In this document: piece after piece, positions 46,760 through 55,515 of the stretch
How the letters are laid out: the number at the start of each line of letters is the position of its first letter
Numbering within the stretch: the stretch's first letter is position 1
Assembly: GCA_947496555.1 (NCBI GenBank)
Contig: CANMDH010000002.1
Span: forward strand, 124,001-188,000
Length of the DNA stretch: 64,000 nt
From: an uncultured Aquimarina sp.
Lineage (GTDB): Bacteria; Bacteroidota; Bacteroidia; Flavobacteriales; Flavobacteriaceae
Direction: 5' to 3'
The notes under the pieces: generated by a model
What the model saw: only the letters and a program-made list of their open reading frames with translations
Database searches by the model: none
What the model was told of the DNA's origin: nothing
Made by a program: the position numbers and the translations under genes

Positions 46760-47410
46760 ATGTCTTCATTTCCAGGATCACCCAGGCTTTTAAAAGGAGG
46801 TATTGCCTTAGTAAACCCTCAAAGTTCTAATGTAGAGTTGGTAATTCCTTTGCAATATAATCCTGATACCCTTACTCGTACTTTGCAACCCGGAAATACT
46901 GGAAACGATGGTAATTTTAACCCTGAAGCATTGCGATTTACTGGCCCTCCTGCCGAAACTTATAAGCTCGAAGCAGAAATTGATGCTACAGACAAATTAG
47001 AATTAGCCGACACCAATACAGTTGAGGTTGGTATCCAACCCATATTATCTGCACTAGAGACACTATTGTATCCAAAAAGCAGTCATCTTATTTCAAACAA
47101 TACATTAGCCCAATTTGGCACAATCGAAATTAGTCCAATAGAGTCTTCGCTTATTTTGTTTATCTGGAATAAAAATCGCATTGTACCCGTCCAAATTACT
47201 GAATTCAGTATCACCGAAGAAGCTTTCGATATTAATCTGAATCCAATAAGAGCAAAACTTAACCTAGGTATGCGAGTACTTACGGTAGATGATTTAGGTT
47301 TTGATCATAAAGGCGGTAGTCTATATATAAATTATCATAACGCAAAAGAAAACCTAGCCAAGATGTACACTTCGGGAACTTTAAGTGATCTAGGCATTAA
47401 TTCGATATAA
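46760..47410 (+). CDS. eCIS tube-initiator / Afp7 N-terminal-like protein (CIS tube family)
   Basis: 216 residues. The opening RLLKGGIALVNPQSSNVELVIPLQYNPDTLTRTLQP is the signature of the CIS tube-protein family, which forms the first ring between hub and tube; later come VGIQPILSALETLLYP, LFIWNKNRIVPVQITEFSI and LNPIRAKLNLGMRVL. In Afp this domain and a LysM domain are one protein (Afp7). Here the LysM-like part is a separate gene whose ATG overlaps the stop by 1 bp. Confidence 0.88.
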   Translation: MSSFPGSPRLLKGGIALVNPQSSNVELVIPLQYNPDTLTRTLQPGNTGNDGNFNPEALRFTGPPAETYKLEAEIDATDKLELADTNTVEVGIQPILSALETLLYPKSSHLISNNTLAQFGTIEISPIESSLILFIWNKNRIVPVQITEFSITEEAFDINLNPIRAKLNLGMRVLTVDDLGFDHKGGSLYINYHNAKENLAKMYTSGTLSDLGINSI

Positions 47411-47772
47411 TGAACGATCCATTACAACTAATTTTACAACAAGCCGGATTAAAATCCAATTATTTTTCACCTTCAAGTCGATATTACGGGATTGAGGCAA
47501 CTACCATTAAAAAAGAGAACCAGGAAACTATTGTCTACATTCGCAGACGATTTATTCCCCAGGCTGATCGTTTTCAACTATTACAGGAACATGTAGTCAT
47601 AAAAAATGAAAGGTTGGATAATATTACTCATCGTTATTTGTCAGATCCTGAGCAATTTTGGAGAATTTGTGATTCTAATGGGGCAATAGACCCTCATGAA
47701 ATAACCGATACTATTGGTAAAAAAATCAAGATCACCTTACCCGAAGGTATACCGGGAATGAAAAATGCTTAA
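47410..47772 (+). CDS. LysM/T4 gp53-like baseplate protein
   Basis: 120 residues. The C-terminal segment HVVIKNERLDNITHRYLSDPEQFWRICDSNGAIDPHEI with IGKKIKITLP has the LysM-type order (start-slow, residence in a structural plate protein). It matches the C-terminal LysM portion of Afp7/gp53. It clamps the baseplate around the hub in related particles. Overlaps of 1 bp with the preceding gene and 8 bp with the next gene show tight coupling. Confidence 0.75.
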   Translation: MNDPLQLILQQAGLKSNYFSPSSRYYGIEATTIKKENQETIVYIRRRFIPQADRFQLLQEHVVIKNERLDNITHRYLSDPEQFWRICDSNGAIDPHEITDTIGKKIKITLPEGIPGMKNA

Positions 47773-48892
47773 AGGAATTCACCTTACATTATTAATTGGC
47801 CCGGGAGTCCCCGTACCAGCTCCAAAAATCCTTATGGATTCTTTGACAGCCATACAGGTAACTAATGGTAAAGATCGTAGTGGTTTTCAATTAACGTTTA
47901 CCATTGGTAAAACTTCGCCAATTCTAACAACTCTGCTTGCTGCTGGTTTTTTTGACCCAATCATAACAAGAGTAATTATTATTGCTACGGTAAATGGATT
48001 TCCAAACGTACTCATGGATGGTTTAATTGCAAATCAAGAATTAACACCTTCTAATGAAGCTGGAAAATCCACTTTAACAATTACTGGCGAAGACCTAAGT
48101 CTAGCCATGGATCTTGTAGAAATGGTTGTTCCATTTACGGGCATGCCAGATGTCGCAGCAATCTACTTAAGTCTAGCTCCTTATACTGCCCTGGGTATAG
48201 CCCCTATTGTTATTCCACCTGCAATTTCACCTATTCCAGTACCTACCAATAGTTGGAGAAGCCAAGCCAAGGTAACACATCGTGCACTTTTGAAAGATCT
48301 TGCTAATAAAGTGGGTTATATTTTTGTAGTTCAGCCTGGACCATTACCAGGCCAAAGTGTGGCTTATTTTGGACCGGACATTAACTTACCAATTCCTCAA
48401 CCTGCTCTTTCGATAAATCTAGATGGTCATTCTAATGTCGAAAGCTTAGGGTTTTCACTTGATGGCAAAGCGAAGAAAATAAAAATTTTTACAGTTTTTG
48501 ATCCCATCACAAAAAAGGTACCTGTTCCCGTTCCAGTGCCCAATATTAATTTTTTGAAACCTCCGTTAGGATTACGACCAACACCTCCTGCAAAAATAGA
48601 ATTTGAAAGTGAAGGTGCTAATGAGGATACACTTACGTCTGCTCAGAAAATACTTGGTTATATGATGAATAACTCTACCGCAATAAGTGGAAATGGTTCA
48701 TTAGATGTCCTACGTTACAATGGAATTTTACGTGCCCGAATGTTGGTAGGTGTGCGAGGTTCGGGTTTAGCTTACGATGGGATGTATTACGTAGATAGTG
48801 TAACACATAATATTAAAAAAGGAGAATATAAACAAAATTTTACGCTTTCAAGAGATGGTTTAATCTCAAACACTCCTCTTGTATTAGTTTAA
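47765..48892 (+). CDS. Baseplate hub protein (gp27/phage late control D-like, Afp8 N-terminal half)
   Basis: 375 residues. The N-terminal beta-barrel (DSLTAIQVTNGKDRSGFQLTFTIGK, MDGLIANQELTPSNEAGKSTLTITGEDLSLAMDL) and the later THRALLKDLANKVGYIFVVQP with QKILGYMMNNSTAISGNGSLDVLRYNG are typical of gp27-like hub proteins. In Afp8 and VgrG the hub is fused to the OB-fold spike; here the spike is the next gene, 4 bp downstream. The hub forms the trimeric centre of the baseplate. Confidence 0.88.
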   Translation: MLKGIHLTLLIGPGVPVPAPKILMDSLTAIQVTNGKDRSGFQLTFTIGKTSPILTTLLAAGFFDPIITRVIIIATVNGFPNVLMDGLIANQELTPSNEAGKSTLTITGEDLSLAMDLVEMVVPFTGMPDVAAIYLSLAPYTALGIAPIVIPPAISPIPVPTNSWRSQAKVTHRALLKDLANKVGYIFVVQPGPLPGQSVAYFGPDINLPIPQPALSINLDGHSNVESLGFSLDGKAKKIKIFTVFDPITKKVPVPVPVPNINFLKPPLGLRPTPPAKIEFESEGANEDTLTSAQKILGYMMNNSTAISGNGSLDVLRYNGILRARMLVGVRGSGLAYDGMYYVDSVTHNIKKGEYKQNFTLSRDGLISNTPLVLV

Positions 48893-48896
48893 CAAA

Positions 48897-49412
48897 ATGA
48901 AAAAATTTATTGGAAAATTTAGAGGAACTGTCGTAAACAATATTGATCCTGAATTACGCGGACGTTTACTGGTTATGGTTCCAGATGTATTAGGTCTGAT
49001 TCCCAGTAGTTGGGCCGAACCTTGTACACCTTTAGCCGGTCCTACTGGTCCACCTATGGGAGCATACATGGTTCCTCCTATTGGAGCTGGTGTTTGGGTA
49101 GAATTCGAACATGGAAATGCTGATTATCCTATATGGGTAGGTTGTCGTTGGGGAGCTCCATCAGATGTGCCTACTTTGGCGCATACTGGACTACCCATTT
49201 CACCGAATATCGTTTTGCAAACTGCCGGTCAAAACTCTTTAGTAATTAGTGATCTTCCAGGACCTACCGGAGGAATTATGCTTAAAAGCACAACGGGAGC
49301 ATCCATTATTGTAAATGATACCGGTATATATATACAAAATGGAAAAGGTGCCATGCTCACATTGGTAGGTCCGGCGGTTACAATAAATAATGGTGCTTTA
49401 ACCGTGATCTAA
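48897..49412 (+). CDS. Spike protein (baseplate assembly protein V / gp5 OB-fold)
   Basis: 171 residues. The OB-fold opens with FIGKFRGTVVNNIDPELRGRLLVMVPDVLG and contains the gp5/VgrG signature GAGVWVEFEHGNADYPIWVGCRWG. It ends in a short triple-stranded beta-helix (GGIMLKSTTGASIIVNDTGI, MLTLVGPAVTINNG). As a trimer on the hub it makes the puncturing needle. There is no lysozyme domain, so it should act mechanically. A PAAR-like tip gene follows 12 bp later. Confidence 0.93.
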   Translation: MKKFIGKFRGTVVNNIDPELRGRLLVMVPDVLGLIPSSWAEPCTPLAGPTGPPMGAYMVPPIGAGVWVEFEHGNADYPIWVGCRWGAPSDVPTLAHTGLPISPNIVLQTAGQNSLVISDLPGPTGGIMLKSTTGASIIVNDTGIYIQNGKGAMLTLVGPAVTINNGALTVI

Positions 49413-49424
49413 TTAAAAAATTCT

Positions 49425-49745
49425 ATGCCAGGCTTTTTATTACATGTAGGTGCAACTGTTTTGTGTGCCCATGGTGGACAAGCTCAAGCCACTGTACCAA
49501 ATCCTCGAGTAATGGTATCAGGCCAACCAATTGTTACAAACGCCGCCCCTTATGTTGTAGCAGGCTGTCCTTTCAATGTATCAGGATCGCCGGTACCCTG
49601 TGTTACTGCCAACTGGGTCACCGCTGCTACAAGGATCACTTCAAATGGCCTTCCGGTTTTATTATTAGATAGTCAAGCCGTTTGCGTACCGAATGGCACA
49701 CCATTGATCATTAGTGTAACCCAAGTTAGAGCACAAGGAACATAA
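49425..49745 (+). CDS. PAAR-like spike tip protein (Afp10-like)
   Basis: 106 residues, rich in Gly/Val/Thr with several Cys and His (HVGATVLCAHGG, GCPFNVSG, PCVTANW, AVCVPNGTPL). The repeats and size fit the PAAR-like tips that sharpen the spike and often bind zinc. It starts immediately after the spike gene and before gp25, as expected for the tip. No effector domain is fused to it. Confidence 0.82.
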   Translation: MPGFLLHVGATVLCAHGGQAQATVPNPRVMVSGQPIVTNAAPYVVAGCPFNVSGSPVPCVTANWVTAATRITSNGLPVLLLDSQAVCVPNGTPLIISVTQVRAQGT

Positions 49746-49747
49746 AA

Positions 49748-50098
49748 ATGAATCTTAAATTCACATATCAGTTTAATAAACTTGGCCAAACTGCCGATGT
49801 AGATAATAATACCCATATTCGGAATTTGATTGAGCAAGTTTTGTTTACAAGCCCTGGAGAAAGGGTTAATAGGCCCGATTTTGGATCAGGCCTATTACAA
49901 TTGGTATTTCAACCCAATAGTCCCGAACTTGATACTACAACCAATTTTTTGGTTCAGGGTTCGCTTAATCAATGGTTAGGTGATTTAATTGAAGTAAATC
50001 AAGTTGAAATACGAAGTGAAGATTCACAATTAGAAGTGAATATTACCTACACCATCAGAACAACCAAAGAACAACAAACGGCTCAATTTATTAGGTAA
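49748..50098 (+). CDS. Baseplate wedge protein gp25/GPW family (Afp9-like)
   Basis: 116 residues. The gp25 core is visible: HIRNLIEQVLFTSPGERVNRPDFGSGL, then LNQWLGDLIEVNQVEI and VNITYTIRTTKEQQTAQF. gp25 forms the connection between baseplate wedge and the first sheath ring, and its EPR-type motif seeds sheath polymerisation (here GERVNRPDFG). It starts 2 bp after the PAAR-like gene. Confidence 0.95.
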   Translation: MNLKFTYQFNKLGQTADVDNNTHIRNLIEQVLFTSPGERVNRPDFGSGLLQLVFQPNSPELDTTTNFLVQGSLNQWLGDLIEVNQVEIRSEDSQLEVNITYTIRTTKEQQTAQFIR

Positions 50099-50101
50099 AA
50101 A

Positions 50102-52681
50102 ATGAATTATTTTTGTTGCACAGAAACAAGGAGAAATGCAGTAAAGCAGCACCCCGTTCTAAATGGAATTGACTTCTTGGAAGTATTAGATAATAAATCA
50201 GATCCATTTAATGAACGTCAAACAACTTTATTCCTACATTTCCTAAAACCAATAACATCTAGTACGCTAGATGTTGAAAATTTCCGGATAGAAGGAGGAG
50301 AAAGAATTTTAGAAATTAAAATCGTTAGTGTTGTTCCTCTAGCAATTGCTTCCTTCCCATCTTCACCTCCAGAAAATGCCAATAAAATTTTAGTAATTAA
50401 GGTTGATAAGGCGGGAGATTTCTCAAATTATGTCTTAAAATTGGTTAGCAATAATAGAGATCCTCGACCCCCTGATGATTTTGACACTATTCTTTCCTCA
50501 GTTACTTTTTCTTTCAAAGTTGGCTGTACTAGCGATTTTGATTGTAAAACGAAACATGTTTGTGGATCTTTTCCAACGGAATCACCCGAGATTAACTATT
50601 TGGCCAAAGATTATTCAAGTTTCCGCCAGTTAATGCTCGACAGACTTTCTTTACTCGTCCCTGAGTGGTCAGAGCGAAACGCAGCCGATCTGGGTATTAC
50701 TCTTGTCGAATTACTCGCCTATACTGGGGATTATTTAAGCTATAAGCAAGATGCAATTGCCACTGAAGCTTACATGAATTCGGCCCGAAAGAGGATCTCA
50801 ATTCGCAGGCATGCCCGATTAATCGATTATTTTATGCATGACGGTTGTAATGCCAGAGCCTGGATACATTTGCAGGTTGGACCAAACGTTAATGGATTAA
50901 CCTTAGCTGTTGGCGAGTGGGAAAATAGGACAAAAATATTTTCAAATTCGCCAGGTGTCCCTACAGCGGTAAAGATAGATTCAGAAGATTTTGAAAAAGC
51001 TGTTACCTCAGGAGCAATTGTATATGAATTAATGCATGATGTTACACTTTATACAAATCATAATGAAATGCATTTTTATACTTGGGGAAATAAGAATTGT
51101 TGTCTTCCTAAAGGGTCTACACAAGCCACTTTAAAAGGAAGCTTTCCTAATCTTAAAATAGGAGATGTACTTATTTTTTGTGAAAAGTTAGATCCCGAAA
51201 CGGGTGAAGAACAAGATGCAAATCCTCAAAAAAGACATGCAATAAAATTAACTGAAGTGAGTGTGGGTGTAGATGATATTTATCATACAGAATTTGAGTC
51301 TTCATCACCGCTATCTGGCCAGGGAATCACTGAAATCAAATGGCATCAAATGGACGCTTTGCCCTTTGCACTCTGTATCTCTGCCACCTCAGTAAATGGA
51401 TATAATGAAAACATTAGTGTCGCTCTGGGAAATAATGTTTTAGCAGATCATGGTCAAAGTTTTGGCGATAAGGATAAGAGCTCTTTATTTCCAGATAAAG
51501 TACCAGGTTCTAAATTAAAGTATGCCCAATCAAGTTCTGATTTTTGTAAGGACAATAAAGCGATCAATATACCTGCACGTTATAATCCAAAAATTCTCAA
51601 AGCACCTTTAACTCAGACAGAACCACTACTCTTTGATGAATTAAAAAATGCCGCAACGGCCTTTAAACGTGACGTAAGAAAAACGATTCCCACAATTAGG
51701 CTTTTACAATTGGATGAAGAAGGCGAAGAATCAGAATGGATACCTCAAAAAGATTTGCTTGGGAGCAGTCCTGTAAAAAAAGAATTCGTGGTTGAAATTG
51801 AAGATGATCAAGAGACATTTATTCGCTTCGGAGATGATATTTTGGGTGCCAGACCTGCAGCCAACAGCACTTTTAAATGTAACTATAGAATCGGTAATGG
51901 AAATACTGGAAACATTGGAGCTGAAGTATTAACTCATTTGGCCTCCAATGACGCCACGGTAATTGCTAATATGCCCGATGGAATTGCAGCTGTTTGGAAT
52001 CCTTTGCCAACAAGTGGAGGTAAAAATGCAGAAACTAAAGAAGAAGTTCGTCAGTACGCCGCCGAGGCTTTTCGCACTCAGGAACGAGCTGTTACTTCCA
52101 AGGATTATGAGGATTTTTCAGTGAGATGTAATATGGATATTCAACGAGCGGCAGCTACATTTCGATGGACCGGAAGTTGGAAAACGGTATTCCTAACCGT
52201 TGATCGTTTTGGTGGGGATGTGGTTGATAATGTTTTTGAAAGCGAAGTCCGTAATTGTTTAGAACGTTTTCGTATGGCAGGTTTTGATTTAGAAATAGAC
52301 AATCCGCTATTAGTTTCTCTCGAAATCGAAATGGAGGTTTGTGTAAAAGCTAATTTCATTGCCAGCGATGTCAAACAAGCATTATTAAATGTATTTAGTA
52401 ACATGACATTAAATGATGGCACGAAAGGCGTTTTTCATCCTGATAATTTTAGCTTTGGCCAGCCAGTATATCTCAGTAAAATTTATGCCGGTGCTCAAGA
52501 AGTACAAGGAGTAGAATCTGTACAAATAGTAAAATTCCAGCGACAGGGAGAAGATAATCAAACAGCTATAAATGAGGGAAAACTTATATTAGGAAGACGA
52601 GAAATAGCCCGTTGCGACAATGATCCTAATTTTCCTGATCACGGGGTTTTTAATCTTATTGTAAAAGGGGGACGCTCATAA
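50102..52681 (+). CDS. Baseplate assembly protein, gpJ/gp6-like (Afp11-like)
   Basis: 859 residues. The wedge-type N-terminal region contains PEINYLAKDYSSFRQLMLDRLSLLVPEWSER and ADLGITLVELLAYTGDYLSYKQDAIATEAYM. The C-terminal part contains the baseplate J-like core FIRFGDDILGARPA, NYRIGNGNTGNIGAEVLTHL and TQERAVTSKDYEDFSVR. A Cys-rich segment (CCTETRR and GCTSDFDCKTKHVCG) in the first 160 residues is notable and may bind metal or form disulfides. It forms the main wedge of the baseplate with the next protein. The gene begins 3 bp after gp25. Confidence 0.9.
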   Translation: MNYFCCTETRRNAVKQHPVLNGIDFLEVLDNKSDPFNERQTTLFLHFLKPITSSTLDVENFRIEGGERILEIKIVSVVPLAIASFPSSPPENANKILVIKVDKAGDFSNYVLKLVSNNRDPRPPDDFDTILSSVTFSFKVGCTSDFDCKTKHVCGSFPTESPEINYLAKDYSSFRQLMLDRLSLLVPEWSERNAADLGITLVELLAYTGDYLSYKQDAIATEAYMNSARKRISIRRHARLIDYFMHDGCNARAWIHLQVGPNVNGLTLAVGEWENRTKIFSNSPGVPTAVKIDSEDFEKAVTSGAIVYELMHDVTLYTNHNEMHFYTWGNKNCCLPKGSTQATLKGSFPNLKIGDVLIFCEKLDPETGEEQDANPQKRHAIKLTEVSVGVDDIYHTEFESSSPLSGQGITEIKWHQMDALPFALCISATSVNGYNENISVALGNNVLADHGQSFGDKDKSSLFPDKVPGSKLKYAQSSSDFCKDNKAINIPARYNPKILKAPLTQTEPLLFDELKNAATAFKRDVRKTIPTIRLLQLDEEGEESEWIPQKDLLGSSPVKKEFVVEIEDDQETFIRFGDDILGARPAANSTFKCNYRIGNGNTGNIGAEVLTHLASNDATVIANMPDGIAAVWNPLPTSGGKNAETKEEVRQYAAEAFRTQERAVTSKDYEDFSVRCNMDIQRAAATFRWTGSWKTVFLTVDRFGGDVVDNVFESEVRNCLERFRMAGFDLEIDNPLLVSLEIEMEVCVKANFIASDVKQALLNVFSNMTLNDGTKGVFHPDNFSFGQPVYLSKIYAGAQEVQGVESVQIVKFQRQGEDNQTAINEGKLILGRREIARCDNDPNFPDHGVFNLIVKGGRS

Positions 52682-52743
52682 AACACACATTCAATTCACC
52701 TGTAATATCTGATTTATACAATCACTCAAACTTATACTGATAC

Positions 52744-55515
52744 ATGGAAATTCAAAACTTAAATAGTTGTGGTTGCTGCGAAGGTATTTCAACTGAAACG
52801 CCGGTGCAAATCTATAACCGACCTAATCTGGATAGAATTTCATATCGTGTTGGTCACTATTCACAATTTAAACAAAGCTTACTTTCTAGTCTTTCTATTT
52901 CCAAGTTAAATGCTTTGCGTAAATTAAAAATTAGAAGTGATGATGACTTCACCATTGCACTACTTGATGCCTGGTCTGTTGTTTCTGATGTTTTGTCATT
53001 TTATCAGGAACGCATTGCTAATGAATCATATATAAGCACTGCTGTAGAAAGACTTTCGGTTCTCGAGCTGGCTAGATTAATCGGATATGAACTGCGACCT
53101 GGTGTTGCTGCAGCTACTTATGTAGCTTTTAATCTGGATGAAAATTCTCTATCGGCAGGACAAGCTATTGTTTCTGGAATTCCTAGAGGAAAAGAAGAGC
53201 CCGTAACCGTAACTATTGATTCTGGAACCAAAATACAAAGCGTGCCGGGCCCAGAAGAAGAACCTCAGAATTTCGAAACGGTCGAATCTATTGAAGCACT
53301 TCCTGAATGGAATGCCATGCGGCCCATGTCAACTCAAGTTCAAAATCAGCATACAAATCAGATTCTAATTATTAATGGTACCAATAACAATATTAAAGCC
53401 GGGGATTTACTGTTGATTCATACGTCCAAAAAAACACATGAAATATCAAAGGTAGTAGTGGATATAGATACCGAAAAAACGTGGTTATATCTAAATAGTG
53501 ATGCGTCGTTACCTGAATTTAATCCTCCAACGGTATACGTTCCAGATGGCAACCCCGACGATTTTCCCGCAAATACTGAATTACAAAAAAATGTAGTACA
53601 AAGCATTATTCAAAGAACCTGGACGGCCGAAACATTATCAAGTCTCATAGAGACTCAAGGATGGTCAAATATTGATTTTACAGAAAACGTAGAGGAGTAT
53701 TTTGAATCAAAGTTGATCAAAAATGACATTTTATATGTTTTTAGAAAAAGAGCTGCTTTCTTTGGTTACAACGCCCCTATGGAAATAAAATATAATTCTA
53801 AAGGTATACCTTCACAATGTGAATGGAATTTAGAGAATAAGGAGCTTTCTGATTCTATATATCTGGATAGTACGTATGACGAAATATTAAAAAACAGTTT
53901 TATAGCTATTCATGGTCTCATCATTAAAAAACAAGTAAACAAAAATAAAGCAGCTAGTTCTAAAGATGATAAATGTCACTCTGAAGATGAAGAGAAAGAT
54001 AACGCTAAAGAATCTATTTTTCAAGTAAAAGGAGTAGATCATCTTGCAAGGACCGCTTATGGGATGAGTTCGAAATCTACCCGACTGAAAATTGAATGCT
54101 TTACTTATCCTTGCCCATTACCCATAAAAGGAAATGATGAAGCTTCTGATTATCTTTTGAAGATCTTAAGACCCGTAACCATTCATGTCCAAAGCGAATC
54201 CTTACCTTTAACCAATGTACCTATTGATGAAGTTGTAAGCGGTGATATCATTCGCTTATCTAAATTATATTTAGGACTAAAAAAAGGGCGCCCAATAATA
54301 TTATCTGGAGAACGAGCAGATTTGCCCGGAACATTCGCCAATGAATTGGGAATCATAAAAGAGGTATATATTCATGATGGACGTACTGTCTTGGTTTTAG
54401 AAAAATCATTAGTATATACATATATACGTAAAAAGGTAACTATCAATGCTAATGTTGCTTTGGCTACTCATGGTGAAACGGTAACCGAGGTATTAGGAAA
54501 TGGAGATGCAACACTAAGTTTTCAAAAATTTACGTTAAAGCAACCGCCATTAACATTTACTAGTGCTGCAACCGCCTCAGGTACAGTTTCAACCTTAGAA
54601 ATTAGGGTAAACGATATCTTATGGACCGAGGTCCCATCGTTTTATAATCGCGGTCCAAACGAACGAATTTATGTGACTAAACAAAACGACCAAAGCGAGA
54701 CAATGGTCATTTTTGGCAATGGAAAAACGGGTACTAGATTACCAACTGGTCAGGCCAATATTATGGCAACTTATCGCAAGGGAATAGGTAATGGAGGTTT
54801 ATTAAAGGCTCATCAACTTTCTCAGTTGTTAAGTAGTCCACAAGGTGTAAAATCGGTTACAAATCCATTGCCAGCTACTGGAGCAGAAGATCAAGAACTA
54901 CTTGCTAATGCCAGAAATAATGCTACTCTTACCATATTTACTTTGGGCCGTATTGTATCGTTACAAGATTACGAAGACTTTTGTAGGAGCTTTGCTGGTA
55001 TTTCAAAAGCTTTGGTACACTGGGCTTGGCGTGGCCAAAGACGTTGTGTACATATAACCGTAGCAGGTACGAATGGAACACATGTAGGAAAAGATGAAGA
55101 GGTATATAACAATCTTTTAGCCGCTGTAGACCAGGCTGGAATTCCGGATGTAGCTTTTACTATCGACTCATATCTACCAGCTTTTTTTAGGCTATCTGCA
55201 AGAATTAAAGTACATGAAGATTATATAACCGAAAAGGTGTTAGAATCTGTTGAAGAAAAACTACGTAGCGAATTTTCATTCGATAAAAGATCTTTTGGAC
55301 AAGCGGTGCGATTTAGTGAAGTTATTTCCATTATGCAAAATGTAAAAGGGGTGGTTGCTGTTGATATAGATCATTTTTATCGCTCAGATCAACCCGCTAG
55401 CTTAAAAAAGGATCGTCTTACAGCTTCGCGCCCAATATCCAATAACAATCAATTAACTCCTGCAGAATTACTAATACTAGATTCAAGTCCTGTAGAATTG
55501 AATATAATGACATGA
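52744..55515 (+). CDS. Second baseplate assembly protein, gpJ-like (Afp12-like)
   Basis: 923 residues. It shares its architecture with the preceding gene product: IALLDAWSVVSDVLSFYQERIANESYISTAVER near the N-terminus, then VIFGNGKTGTRLPTGQANIMATYRKGIGNGGLL and LGRIVSLQDYEDFCRSFAGISKA toward the C-terminus. An Asp/Glu/Lys-rich loop (AASSKDDKCHSEDEEKDNAKES) interrupts the middle. The N-terminus has clustered Cys (NSCGCCEG). It is the partner wedge protein. A 62-bp gap precedes it, and its stop overlaps the next start by ATGA. Confidence 0.9.
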   Translation: MEIQNLNSCGCCEGISTETPVQIYNRPNLDRISYRVGHYSQFKQSLLSSLSISKLNALRKLKIRSDDDFTIALLDAWSVVSDVLSFYQERIANESYISTAVERLSVLELARLIGYELRPGVAAATYVAFNLDENSLSAGQAIVSGIPRGKEEPVTVTIDSGTKIQSVPGPEEEPQNFETVESIEALPEWNAMRPMSTQVQNQHTNQILIINGTNNNIKAGDLLLIHTSKKTHEISKVVVDIDTEKTWLYLNSDASLPEFNPPTVYVPDGNPDDFPANTELQKNVVQSIIQRTWTAETLSSLIETQGWSNIDFTENVEEYFESKLIKNDILYVFRKRAAFFGYNAPMEIKYNSKGIPSQCEWNLENKELSDSIYLDSTYDEILKNSFIAIHGLIIKKQVNKNKAASSKDDKCHSEDEEKDNAKESIFQVKGVDHLARTAYGMSSKSTRLKIECFTYPCPLPIKGNDEASDYLLKILRPVTIHVQSESLPLTNVPIDEVVSGDIIRLSKLYLGLKKGRPIILSGERADLPGTFANELGIIKEVYIHDGRTVLVLEKSLVYTYIRKKVTINANVALATHGETVTEVLGNGDATLSFQKFTLKQPPLTFTSAATASGTVSTLEIRVNDILWTEVPSFYNRGPNERIYVTKQNDQSETMVIFGNGKTGTRLPTGQANIMATYRKGIGNGGLLKAHQLSQLLSSPQGVKSVTNPLPATGAEDQELLANARNNATLTIFTLGRIVSLQDYEDFCRSFAGISKALVHWAWRGQRRCVHITVAGTNGTHVGKDEEVYNNLLAAVDQAGIPDVAFTIDSYLPAFFRLSARIKVHEDYITEKVLESVEEKLRSEFSFDKRSFGQAVRFSEVISIMQNVKGVVAVDIDHFYRSDQPASLKKDRLTASRPISNNNQLTPAELLILDSSPVELNIMT

